Source of the DNA: Flexilinea flocculi
GTDB lineage: Bacteria > Chloroflexota > Anaerolineae > Anaerolineales > Anaerolineaceae
Assembly (NCBI RefSeq): GCF_001192795.1
Contig: NZ_DF968181.1
Coordinates: 1,169,101 to 1,233,100, forward strand
Direction of reading: 5' to 3'
DNA length: 64,000 nucleotides
Positions 57,131-64,000 of this stretch are shown in pieces. A program made the translations under genes and the position numbers. Numbering within the stretch: the stretch's first letter is position 1; every line of letters starts with the position of its first letter. The notes beneath the pieces were generated by a model, which made no database searches, was not told the origin of the DNA, and saw only the letters and a program-made list of their open reading frames with translations.

Positions 57131-58384
57131 ATGAGGAAGAATTTTGTTTTGTCTTTTTTGGTAGTTTGTATCTTATTGACTTTGTTTGCAAGTACGGTTT
57201 TAGCTGAGGAAGAAATTGAATTGCGCTTTCTCGGTATGGCACAAGCTGCATATTCGGAGCAGAATGTGAATGATATGACAGCTGATTTCATGAAAGATCA
57301 TCCAAATATTAAAGTATCCACCGAATTTGTCCCATATGAAGAGCTGCGGAATAAGACGATGCTTGCATATGGTTCGAGCAATTCTTATGACGCCGCATTG
57401 GTCGATGATATCTGGTTCGCTGAATATGCAGCCAAAGATATGCTGTTGGACATCACAGCCGATATTCCGCAGGAGTATAAGGATGGTGTTTTGGCTGGCG
57501 CCTGGAATGTAACCACGAAGAACGGAAAAATTCTGGGAGTTCCCTGGTTCCTGGATACCATGTACCTGTTTTATAACAAGGATATGCTTTCAAAAGCCGG
57601 TTTCGAAGATACTCCCAAGAGTATTGAAGAAATGGTTGAAATGGCAAAAGTCCTGAAGGAAAAAGGAATTGTTGAATATCCGTTTGTTTTCAGTATGGCT
57701 CAGGCAGAAGCATTAATTTGTGTGTATGCAAATTTTCTGGAAGCATATGGCCAGTCTTTCCAGGATGCCGAAGGAAATTATATTCTTCAAGACAGCGGTG
57801 TGGAAACGCTCGAATTCCTTGTCAGTCTGATGGATGAAGGATTATTGAATCCTAACTCACTTGAATTTCTCGAAGAGGATGTCCGCCGCGTCTTTTCATC
57901 CGGTGATGCTGCATTTACCCTGAATTGGGCGTATATGTATGCGCTGGCAAAAGATCCTGCTGAGAGTTCGTTGGCGCCGGAGGCAGTGGGAATTATGACG
58001 CTGCCTGGCAAAGAAGGAATCAAGGAACATGCAGCGATGAGTGGTTCGATGGGATTGGGTGTTTTAAGTAAATCAGCTCATCCAAAAGAAGCACTTGAAT
58101 ATATTCTGTATCTTTCCAGTAAGGGTGTTCAAGATACTTATTCAAATCTGCAACTGCCCGTTTGGACAGCATCCTATGATGATCCGCAAATTGCTGCCGG
58201 ACGCGAGGACATGGTGGCAGCGGCAAAACAAGCATTTTCGATTATGAATGTTCGGCCGAGTGAACCGAATTATCAGGAAGCCAGCGCGATTCTGCAAAAG
58301 AACATTCAAAGCGCATTATATGGTGATGTGTCTGCAAAAGACGCTCTGACCAGTGCGATTGATGAAATCAATCAGATAAAATAA
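57131..58384 (+). CDS. Sugar ABC transporter substrate-binding protein (family 1)
   Basis: A 417-residue exported protein. The signal peptide is MRKNFVLSFLVVCILL...VLAEEE with an AxA-like cleavage site and no lipobox Cys. The mature protein is a family 1 solute-binding protein: IELRFLGMAQAAYSEQNVNDMTADFMKDHPNIKVSTEFVPYEEL, YDAALVDDIWFAEYAAKDMLLDIT, GVPWFLDTMYLFYNKDML, and FSSGDAAFTLNWAYM. It captures an oligosaccharide or sugar derivative for the two permeases that follow. ATG 57131 has TGGAG upstream; the longer frame from 56990 covers the promoter and is not coding. Confidence 0.9.
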   Translation: MRKNFVLSFLVVCILLTLFASTVLAEEEIELRFLGMAQAAYSEQNVNDMTADFMKDHPNIKVSTEFVPYEELRNKTMLAYGSSNSYDAALVDDIWFAEYAAKDMLLDITADIPQEYKDGVLAGAWNVTTKNGKILGVPWFLDTMYLFYNKDMLSKAGFEDTPKSIEEMVEMAKVLKEKGIVEYPFVFSMAQAEALICVYANFLEAYGQSFQDAEGNYILQDSGVETLEFLVSLMDEGLLNPNSLEFLEEDVRRVFSSGDAAFTLNWAYMYALAKDPAESSLAPEAVGIMTLPGKEGIKEHAAMSGSMGLGVLSKSAHPKEALEYILYLSSKGVQDTYSNLQLPVWTASYDDPQIAAGREDMVAAAKQAFSIMNVRPSEPNYQEASAILQKNIQSALYGDVSAKDALTSAIDEINQIK

Positions 58385-58387
58385 TTT

Positions 58388-59266
58388 ATGTCCTATAAGC
58401 AAATTAAGGGCAGCTATTCATTCTTGACCATTCCCATGATTTTAATCATGGGAATGGTTATTGGATGGCCGCTCATTCAGACTTTCATTTTCAGTTTTAC
58501 GGATGCTGATCTGCTTGGAATCACAAAGCCAGGTTTTACAGGTTTGAACAATTTCCTGGATGCATTTCAAAATCGAGGCTTTCTGAATTCACTGAAAGTT
58601 TCCGGCATCTTTGCTGTTGTGGTGGTATCAGTGGAGGTGATTCTCGGGACAAGTGTTGCTTTACTCTTGAATCAACCGTTGATTGGCAGCAAAGTTGTGC
58701 GTGTTTTTCTGATCCTTCCCTGGGCAGTACCGACGATTGTTAATGCGATCATGTGGCGTCTGATTTACAATCCTGAGTATGGCGCTTTGAATTCACTCCT
58801 TTACCAACTGGGATTTATTGACAAATATATCAGTTGGCTGAGCAGTGCCGACAAGGCGTTATGGGCTATCATTTTTGCGGATATTTGGAAAAATTTTTCT
58901 TTAGTTACGCTCATCGTCCTGGCATCGCTGCAAAGTCTGCCAGAATCGCAAGTTGAAGCCGCAAAAATTGATGGCGCAAATTCCTGGCAACGTTTCTTTT
59001 ATATAACGATGCCCCACATCATTCCATCTCTTCAGGTTGCGATGGTTTTGCGCATTATTGAAGCCGTGAAAGTTTTTGACATCATTTATGTGATGACGAA
59101 AGGCGGCCCAGCCAATAAGACCCGGACCGGAAGTATATTTATCTATCAGGAAGCTTTTACAAATTCCAGGATCGGCGCCGGATCTTCCTTTGCTATCATT
59201 ATGGTGGCATTCATCATCCTATTAATCCTTGTTTATATGAGGACATTGAGCCAACAAAAGCGATAA
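58388..59266 (+). CDS. Sugar ABC transporter permease (MalF/UgpA type)
   Basis: A 292-residue permease with six helices. The EAA loop is EAAKIDGANSWQRFFYITMPHIIPSL, and VFLILPWAVPTIVNAIMWRLIYNPEYGALNSLL is typical of the MalF group. It begins 3 bp after the binding-protein stop with no clear ribosome binding site, so it relies on coupling. It forms the channel with the next protein. No ATPase gene is in the operon. Confidence 0.9.
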   Translation: MSYKQIKGSYSFLTIPMILIMGMVIGWPLIQTFIFSFTDADLLGITKPGFTGLNNFLDAFQNRGFLNSLKVSGIFAVVVVSVEVILGTSVALLLNQPLIGSKVVRVFLILPWAVPTIVNAIMWRLIYNPEYGALNSLLYQLGFIDKYISWLSSADKALWAIIFADIWKNFSLVTLIVLASLQSLPESQVEAAKIDGANSWQRFFYITMPHIIPSLQVAMVLRIIEAVKVFDIIYVMTKGGPANKTRTGSIFIYQEAFTNSRIGAGSSFAIIMVAFIILLILVYMRTLSQQKR

Positions 59267-59278
59267 TTGGGAATATCT

Positions 59279-60127
59279 ATGAAGAAAAAATTCAAGTTTT
59301 CAACACTGCTGAAATATTTCGCCCTGATTATCCTTTTTGTGTACATTATCAGCCCGTTTTTATGGCTTTTGATTATGTCTGTCAGTTCATCTGCTGAATT
59401 GACACTAAAGCCGCTGCGTTGGATACCGGAAAAAATCGATTTTTCAGCTTTTAAAGAACTGCTTGTAATGGGGCTTAATACCCGCGGTGAATTGTTCTTG
59501 TATGCACTTCGGAACAGCCTGGTTACTGCGATGACAACTGTCCTGTTATCTATGTTGGTGACAATACCGGCAGCCTGGGTGTTTTCCCGTTATTCAGGGA
59601 AAAAGAATGTGATTCTTTCATTGGCAATTTTTACATTTATGCTGCCGCCTGTTGCTTACTGCATTCCATTGTATAAACTACTGGTTCGATTTGATCTGAT
59701 GGATAAATCGCTTGCATTGGCGTTTGTTTACTGCACATTTGTACTTCCTTTTTGTGTCTGGTTGATAAAAAGCAGCATCGATGCCATTCCCTATGAATTG
59801 GAAGAGGCGGCTGTTATTGATGGCGCAGGCTTTTTACAGCGAATTATTCAAATCGTTATGCCCCTGTTACTGCCGGCTCTTGGTACTGTTGCGTTGATGT
59901 CTTTGATTATGGCGTGGGATGAATATTTTTATGCGATGTTATTCACAAACAGCAAGGCAGCAATTACACTGCCGGTTGTGATCGCAAATCTTGCCTCAGG
60001 TCGTCAATCGAACTACAACCTGATAGCGGCAGGTGGTGTGCTGGCTTCTGCTCCTCCGGTAATTATTGGTATGCTGTTTCAAAAAGCTTTGATTAAAGGG
60101 CTTGTTTCAGGAGGAGTCAAAGAATGA
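59279..60127 (+). CDS. Sugar ABC transporter permease (MalG/UgpE type)
   Basis: A 282-residue permease with six helices: YIISPFLWLLIMSVSSSAEL at the first, EEAAVIDGAGFLQRIIQIVMPLLLPAL as the EAA loop, and MAWDEYFYAMLF as the MalG-type late motif. ATG 59279 is 12 bp after the previous stop; an upstream TTG at 59267 is possible. It overlaps the ROK kinase gene by 4 bp. Confidence 0.9.
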   Translation: MKKKFKFSTLLKYFALIILFVYIISPFLWLLIMSVSSSAELTLKPLRWIPEKIDFSAFKELLVMGLNTRGELFLYALRNSLVTAMTTVLLSMLVTIPAAWVFSRYSGKKNVILSLAIFTFMLPPVAYCIPLYKLLVRFDLMDKSLALAFVYCTFVLPFCVWLIKSSIDAIPYELEEAAVIDGAGFLQRIIQIVMPLLLPALGTVALMSLIMAWDEYFYAMLFTNSKAAITLPVVIANLASGRQSNYNLIAAGGVLASAPPVIIGMLFQKALIKGLVSGGVKE

Positions 60128-61038
60128 AAGTTTACTGCGGAATTGACATTGGTGGAACGAGAGTCCGAATTATACTGATCGATTCCTCAAAACAGATCCT
60201 GGCAAAAGATCAGTTTTCCACTTTATCTGGTTCAGGTCCAACAATCTTTATGGAAAAGCTGACAGCAACAATCCAAAAAATCCTGCACCGATCTGGATCG
60301 GATTTTGAGTTGCAGTCTATCGGAATCGGTTGTACTGGACCTGTGGATGAAAATACCGGGGTCATTTTAAATCCTTATACACTGGGTGGTTTGGAAGGAT
60401 TTGGGTTAACGGAAGCAATTAATGCTTGTTTCCAGGTGCCAGTTTATCTTGACAATGATGCCAATACAGCTCATTTAGGTGAAATTGCCGCCATGGGAGA
60501 AGCTGCGCCTCAAAATACTGTCATTTTAACTATGGGAACCGGAGTTGGTGTGTCGATTCGCGTCGGCGGAGAGATATTTCGTGTTCCGGGCGGAATCCAT
60601 CCTGAGATCGGCCATATTCCAGCAGGAATTATTTCGGATGTAACGTGTTATTGCGGGAAAAGAGATTGTCTTGAAAATACAACTTCAGGCACTGCGATTA
60701 ATCGGGATTCCAAGCGATTGTTTGGATTACCTCCTGAAACAGTACTGGATTGCTGTGACACACCCGAAAAGCAACAATTTCGTGAAAATCTCATCGCTGC
60801 ACTGACAAATTCCATTGCGATACTGACCGGAATCTTTAATTGTGAACTGGTTTTTATTGTGGGTGGGATGCAACCGTTTTTTGACAAATATCTCATTAAA
60901 GAAGCTCAGAAACGACTGTCTGGACTGGAAAACATCTTTGGCGGTACCAAAATTTTGTCGAAAGAAACCAGTTCCATTTCCGGCAGTTTTGGCGCAGCGA
61001 TCCTGGCTCAAGACAAATTTGAAAGGAATTATCGATGA
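60124..61038 (+). CDS. ROK-family sugar kinase
   Basis: A 304-residue ROK protein without a DNA-binding domain, so a kinase rather than a repressor. GIDIGGTRVRIILID is the ATP phosphate loop, DNDANTAHLGE carries the catalytic Asp, TMGTGVGVSIRVGG is the second phosphate motif, and GHIPAGIISDVTCYCGKRDCLEN is the ROK zinc site (His and three Cys). It probably phosphorylates the imported sugar or amino sugar. TCAGGAGGAG precedes the ATG, with a 4-bp overlap to the permease. Substrate could be glucose, N-acetylated hexosamine or a glycated amine. Confidence 0.9.
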   Translation: MKVYCGIDIGGTRVRIILIDSSKQILAKDQFSTLSGSGPTIFMEKLTATIQKILHRSGSDFELQSIGIGCTGPVDENTGVILNPYTLGGLEGFGLTEAINACFQVPVYLDNDANTAHLGEIAAMGEAAPQNTVILTMGTGVGVSIRVGGEIFRVPGGIHPEIGHIPAGIISDVTCYCGKRDCLENTTSGTAINRDSKRLFGLPPETVLDCCDTPEKQQFRENLIAALTNSIAILTGIFNCELVFIVGGMQPFFDKYLIKEAQKRLSGLENIFGGTKILSKETSSISGSFGAAILAQDKFERNYR

Positions 61039-62081
61039 TGCAATTATTCGAAAAGTATAAGTCTCTTCTGAAGGACGATGAGGGGCTGAGGGCGATAGAA
61101 GTTGAGATGACAAGACAAAAGTCAGACCTCTATGACACTTACAATACGCAAAAAACAATGATTTATGAAATGGCAGCTGCAATTCAGAAAAGCAGAAATG
61201 TACTATTGTTAGGAATGGGAGCTTCACATTTTGTCAATCAGATCTTTGCATTTCAAATTCGGAAAATGGGGATCGAAGCGAGTGCGATTCCTGCTTCAGA
61301 GTTTCTCTATGATCCAATTCCTGTAAATAACAAAATTGTAATTTTAACCTCTCAAAGCGGTGAATCCATTGAGACAGTAAAATGTCTGCCTGATCTTTCA
61401 AATATTGATGTTTATTCCGTTACATTAACAGCGGATAGTACCATCGCAAAGCAAACGAAATCGGTCATTTGTTCCGGCGGTGGTGAAAAGGCATATGCCG
61501 GTACACGAAGTGTAACGCTTACTCTGGCTGCATTTGCTTTTGTGGCGGAGCGGCTTGGACAGATTCATTTTGACCAAATCCGGCAGGCAATCGAATTTGA
61601 GCAAGCCGATATGGTTGCAATGGAGAAAGCAATCTGGACATTATTCAGCAAAAACTCCATCATTGCGACGGGACGCAGTTTGTTTGCGCCTTTGGCGCAG
61701 TTGTTTGCTTTGGGTTGTGAGGAACTCGGTACAAAACCGGTTTTGTGTAACGAAACAGGAATGTTTCGGCACGGCCCGATGGAAATTTTGGATTCTGACA
61801 CGGTTTTGGTTGTCTTCCGGCAGGAGGGTGAGCTGGGTGAGCTTTGTACCTCCTTTGAAGCTGCTCAGAAACAAAGCGGGTGTTCGTTGATCGTTTTGGA
61901 CAGCTCTGGATTAGCTCCACTGACGGATGCGATTACAATTTCCTGTCCCATTGGTTCGGATATCACGGCGGTTCTCGGAATGATGACAACATTTCAGACA
62001 CTGATGGTTGCTTATGCCTGTGGCAAAAATCCAAGAACTGGATTGCCGCGCTATGGTTCAAAAGTAACCGTCAAGGAATAA
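61035..62081 (+). CDS. SIS-domain sugar-phosphate isomerase/deglycase (GlmS C-half/FrlB/AgaS type)
   Basis: A 348-residue protein with two SIS domains: NVLLLGMGASHFVNQIFAFQIRK and IVILTSQSGESIETVKCL in the first, SIIATGRSLFAPLAQLFALGCEELG and ETGMFRHGPMEIL in the second. There is no glutaminase domain. The E-x(n)-HGP motif is characteristic of GlmS-like aldose/ketose isomerases and of FrlB-type deglycases. It probably acts on the phosphorylated product of the ROK kinase, removing an amino group or amine, for example from an amino sugar or fructosamine 6-phosphate. AAAGGAA precedes ATG 61035 and it overlaps the kinase by 4 bp. Confidence 0.85.
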   Translation: MMQLFEKYKSLLKDDEGLRAIEVEMTRQKSDLYDTYNTQKTMIYEMAAAIQKSRNVLLLGMGASHFVNQIFAFQIRKMGIEASAIPASEFLYDPIPVNNKIVILTSQSGESIETVKCLPDLSNIDVYSVTLTADSTIAKQTKSVICSGGGEKAYAGTRSVTLTLAAFAFVAERLGQIHFDQIRQAIEFEQADMVAMEKAIWTLFSKNSIIATGRSLFAPLAQLFALGCEELGTKPVLCNETGMFRHGPMEILDSDTVLVVFRQEGELGELCTSFEAAQKQSGCSLIVLDSSGLAPLTDAITISCPIGSDITAVLGMMTTFQTLMVAYACGKNPRTGLPRYGSKVTVKE

Positions 62082-62129
62082 TTTAGCTGTTTTTTCCGGA
62101 TCAAGTAAATATATCGAGAGGATTCATCG

Positions 62130-63386
62130 ATGAAAAATCCTTGTCGGAAATTTTTCAGTAATTCGCAATATGAAAAGAATTCTTTATTCGAAAAGTCAAT
62201 CCATATTATCAATTGCTTATTATTTCTGCAATTGATAGTATTTTTCATGATGATCCCGATTCGATCGGTTGGCGCTGAAAACTCGGAATATGATTATTCC
62301 GAATTTCAGCGTGCAAAGAATCTGGCAGTTAAATACCTCAATTCAAAATTAGCAATCGGTGTCCCGATTGCATCGTATGAGACAAAGATCCCTTCTATGA
62401 AAAATGCTGCTTATACCTATGATAACGCGTTAACAGCACTGGCTTATATCGCAGAAGGAAAACATCGAAATGCAGCGAAGATCCTCGATTCATTGGTTCA
62501 AGGAATTCAAAATGACCGTTTTCGACCGGACCGGATTCGGAATGTCTATCTGGCTGGCAACAGTAATTATCCTGCGCACTGGTGGGATGGAGATTGGATG
62601 GAAGATGCCGCTCAGGTCGGGACGACGACTGGTAACAGCGCTTTTGCAGCGCTGGCTTTTTTACAGTATTACCACCGCTGGGGAAACGAAATCTATCTTC
62701 AGACTGCTGAGATAATCATGAATTGGGTGCTTGAAAATTGTCAGGATCAAAACAGCGGTTTTACAGGTGGTTACAAAGGATGGCCGGAGAAGGATCAGAT
62801 TGATGTATTAACCTTTAAATCCACTGAACATAACATCGATGCTTTTGCTGCTTTCCAGCAGCTTTTTTACATCACAGGAGAAGAGAAATATCAGACGGCG
62901 ATGGAAAGCGCCCGTGAATTCATTCGATCCATGTATGATGAGAACGGATATTTCTATATCGGTACTCAATCTGATGGAATCACTCCGACAAAAGGAAATA
63001 TTATTTTAGATGTTCAAGTTTGGACGATTTTAGCTTTGGGAAAAGACTTTTTGCCTGATCCAAGCGTTATTGACATGGTCATATCTATGAAAACGACAGA
63101 GGGTGGATTTCCCTTTCACAAAGAGAATACGAAAGGCGGCTTTTGGAGCGAGGGTACTGCATTCTCAGCCCTGGCATTTCGAAACATGGGTATGGATGCG
63201 GATGCTTTTTCCGCATTAAGATTATTGGAACAAATTCAGTTGGATAATGGCGGATTCCCCGCTGCAACGGTAGAGAATCTCTCAACTGGCGATGGATGGG
63301 GATATAATCAGGACACCCACATTGCTCCCGCTGCCTGGTTTATTATGGCTGTGGATAATTTTTCGCCGTTTGTTTTCATGAAATAG
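62130..63386 (+). CDS. Exported alpha/alpha-barrel protein, probable glycan-active enzyme
   Basis: A 418-residue protein with an internal signal/anchor (IINCLLFLQLIVFFMMIPI) after a long polar N-terminus. The rest is a repeated helical-hairpin (alpha/alpha) toroid: YTYDNALTALAYIAEGKHRNAAKILDSL, GNSAFAALAFLQYYHRWGNEIYLQTAEIIMNWVL, STEHNIDAFAAFQQLFYITGEEKYQTAMESAREF, and GTAFSALAFRNMGMDADAFSALRLL. This fold is shared by several glycoside hydrolases and lyases; no exact family is recognised. GAGAGGA precedes ATG 62130. Bases 62156-62183 match a family A repeat end (one mismatch) and encode SNSQYEKNS in the N-terminus. Last gene of the sugar operon, 48 bp after the SIS gene. Confidence 0.7.
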   Translation: MKNPCRKFFSNSQYEKNSLFEKSIHIINCLLFLQLIVFFMMIPIRSVGAENSEYDYSEFQRAKNLAVKYLNSKLAIGVPIASYETKIPSMKNAAYTYDNALTALAYIAEGKHRNAAKILDSLVQGIQNDRFRPDRIRNVYLAGNSNYPAHWWDGDWMEDAAQVGTTTGNSAFAALAFLQYYHRWGNEIYLQTAEIIMNWVLENCQDQNSGFTGGYKGWPEKDQIDVLTFKSTEHNIDAFAAFQQLFYITGEEKYQTAMESAREFIRSMYDENGYFYIGTQSDGITPTKGNIILDVQVWTILALGKDFLPDPSVIDMVISMKTTEGGFPFHKENTKGGFWSEGTAFSALAFRNMGMDADAFSALRLLEQIQLDNGGFPAATVENLSTGDGWGYNQDTHIAPAAWFIMAVDNFSPFVFMK

Positions 63387-63481
63387 CTCGTTGCAATCAT
63401 ATTATTCGTATTATTCCTTGAAGTTGGAATCTGACTGACCCTTATTTTCTCAATTATTCGAATTGTAGATGGGTATTCTGC

Positions 63482-63605
63482 AGTAACAATTTGAAATAAG
63501 AGGAGGATTCTTAGCAATTGTGATGGTTTTTCGCTTCGCGTAAAACCATCACAACTGCTACTTTCCTTTGTTTATTCGAAAATTAATCCTTATTTCGAAT
63601 TGATG
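63482..63605. repeat. Family A palindromic element
   Basis: Left end near AACAATTTGAAATAAG, right end TTATTTCGAATTGATG (63590-63605). The 22-bp stem pairs 63512-63533 with 63539-63560 with two or three mismatches, loop CTTCG. It is the main content of the gap 63387-63734. Confidence 0.85.
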
Positions 63606-63734
63606 CGTTTAGTATAATTTAATTGCTGCATAAAAAGAGATATTATTGATTTAAAAATTTACTTTCTGCAGATAGTTTTTTCCGGATATTTATCAATCAG
63701 TGATATAAAAAATTCCTTCAATGGAGGCGCGACT

Positions 63735-64000
63735 ATGAGCTATGTAGAAGTTGGGGATAAGATTTACATTATTGGTGACCCGATTGCACAGGAAGGACTA
63801 AATTGCAATCCTTATTTATTGATTGATGAAGGAGAAGGAATTCTAATTGATCCTGGTTCCGTTCTTGATTTTCCCATTGTCCTGGAAAATTTGAAACAAT
63901 TAATTGATATCAGAAAAATATCTCACGTGATTCTGCATCATCAGGATCCGGATTTTTGTTCAGCAGTTCCATTGCTGGAAAAAGAAGGATTAAATGCGCA
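63735..64000 (+). CDS. MBL-fold diiron oxygen-binding (ODP-type) protein, N-terminal part
   Basis: Runs off the right edge with 88 codons visible. YVEVGDKIYIIGDPIAQEGLNCNPYLLIDEGEGILIDPGS is the start of a metallo-beta-lactamase fold, and ISHVILHHQDPDFCSAVPLLEKEG carries the altered metal motif (HHQDPD instead of HxHxDH) seen in ODP-type oxygen-sensing diiron proteins and flavodiiron relatives. In the family the domain is often fused to kinase, GGDEF or chemotaxis outputs, which would lie beyond this window. ATGGAGG precedes ATG 63735. Confidence 0.8.
   Translation, partial: MSYVEVGDKIYIIGDPIAQEGLNCNPYLLIDEGEGILIDPGSVLDFPIVLENLKQLIDIRKISHVILHHQDPDFCSAVPLLEKEGLNA

Noticed and set aside
405-63605. 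Dispersed palindromic repeats as a CRISPR array
   Set aside because: The copies are kilobases apart, lack regular spacers, and have their own terminal inverted repeats. No cas genes are present.

Overview
The window is AT-rich chromosomal DNA from an anaerobic or microaerophilic bacterium. Supporting signs are polyferredoxin membrane proteins, ferritin-like proteins, an oxygen-sensor-type diiron domain, and GGAGG-type ribosome binding sites throughout. The GSI-alpha glutamine synthetase, the bacterioferritin and the DUF1538/P-II pair would fit Anaerolineae (Chloroflexota) or a clostridial Bacillota. I lean towards the first, but the sequence alone does not settle it. There are no rRNA or tRNA genes, no CRISPR array and no phage modules.

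Layout. 1-7.1 kb: the end of an MntP-type manganese exporter, a polyferredoxin, an AraC/GyrI/DUF3788 regulator, a diguanylate cyclase split at a T10 tract, an XRE regulator and a serine hydrolase. 7.5-9.9 kb: an acyltransferase-3 gene cut cleanly by an IS256-family element. 10.3-14.5 kb: a GNAT acetyltransferase, a HAD-like hypothetical protein, and an ArsR/CadC-type repressor with its P1B heavy-metal ATPase behind a clear promoter/operator. 15-31.5 kb: a cyclic-di-GMP-rich region with two paralogous PAS-PAS-degenerate GGDEF-EAL proteins and two further GGDEF proteins, interspersed with two CrtI-like FAD oxidoreductases, an MFS transporter, and DUF1232 and DUF3795 proteins. 31.7-33.6 kb: a PadR regulator with a polyferredoxin, then a methyltransferase. 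33.8-37.3 kb: a DUF1538 membrane protein, hit near its start by a second copy of the same IS, followed by a tandem P-II protein. 37.6-43 kb: small proteins, a large unknown membrane protein and a lone ThsB-like TIR gene. 43.1-50 kb: a branched-chain amino-acid ABC operon (livKHMGF) divergent from glnA. 50.5-56.9 kb: two ferritin-like proteins, an esterase with a CapA-like protein, a bactofilin-like membrane protein, and an XRE/membrane pair. 57-63.4 kb: a sugar ABC operon (binding protein, two permeases, ROK kinase, SIS isomerase/deglycase, exported alpha/alpha-barrel protein) behind a perfect sigma-A-type promoter. The window ends inside an ODP-type diiron protein.

The most striking feature is not a gene. 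About 25 copies of a roughly 123-bp palindromic element (called family A here) fill the intergenic spaces. Each has 16-bp terminal inverted repeats close to CAGTAATTCGAAATAT and a central 15-24 bp hairpin, usually with a 5-nt loop. Arm sequences differ between copies but change together on both sides, so the fold appears to be conserved rather than the sequence. Several copies abut stop codons. Two supply the C-terminal codons of proteins, and a fragment lies inside the N-terminus of a third. A second palindromic family (B, ends CTGTCATTGCG) occurs five times and in three cases is nested within or fused to family A material. No transposase or RAYT-like gene able to move either family is visible here.
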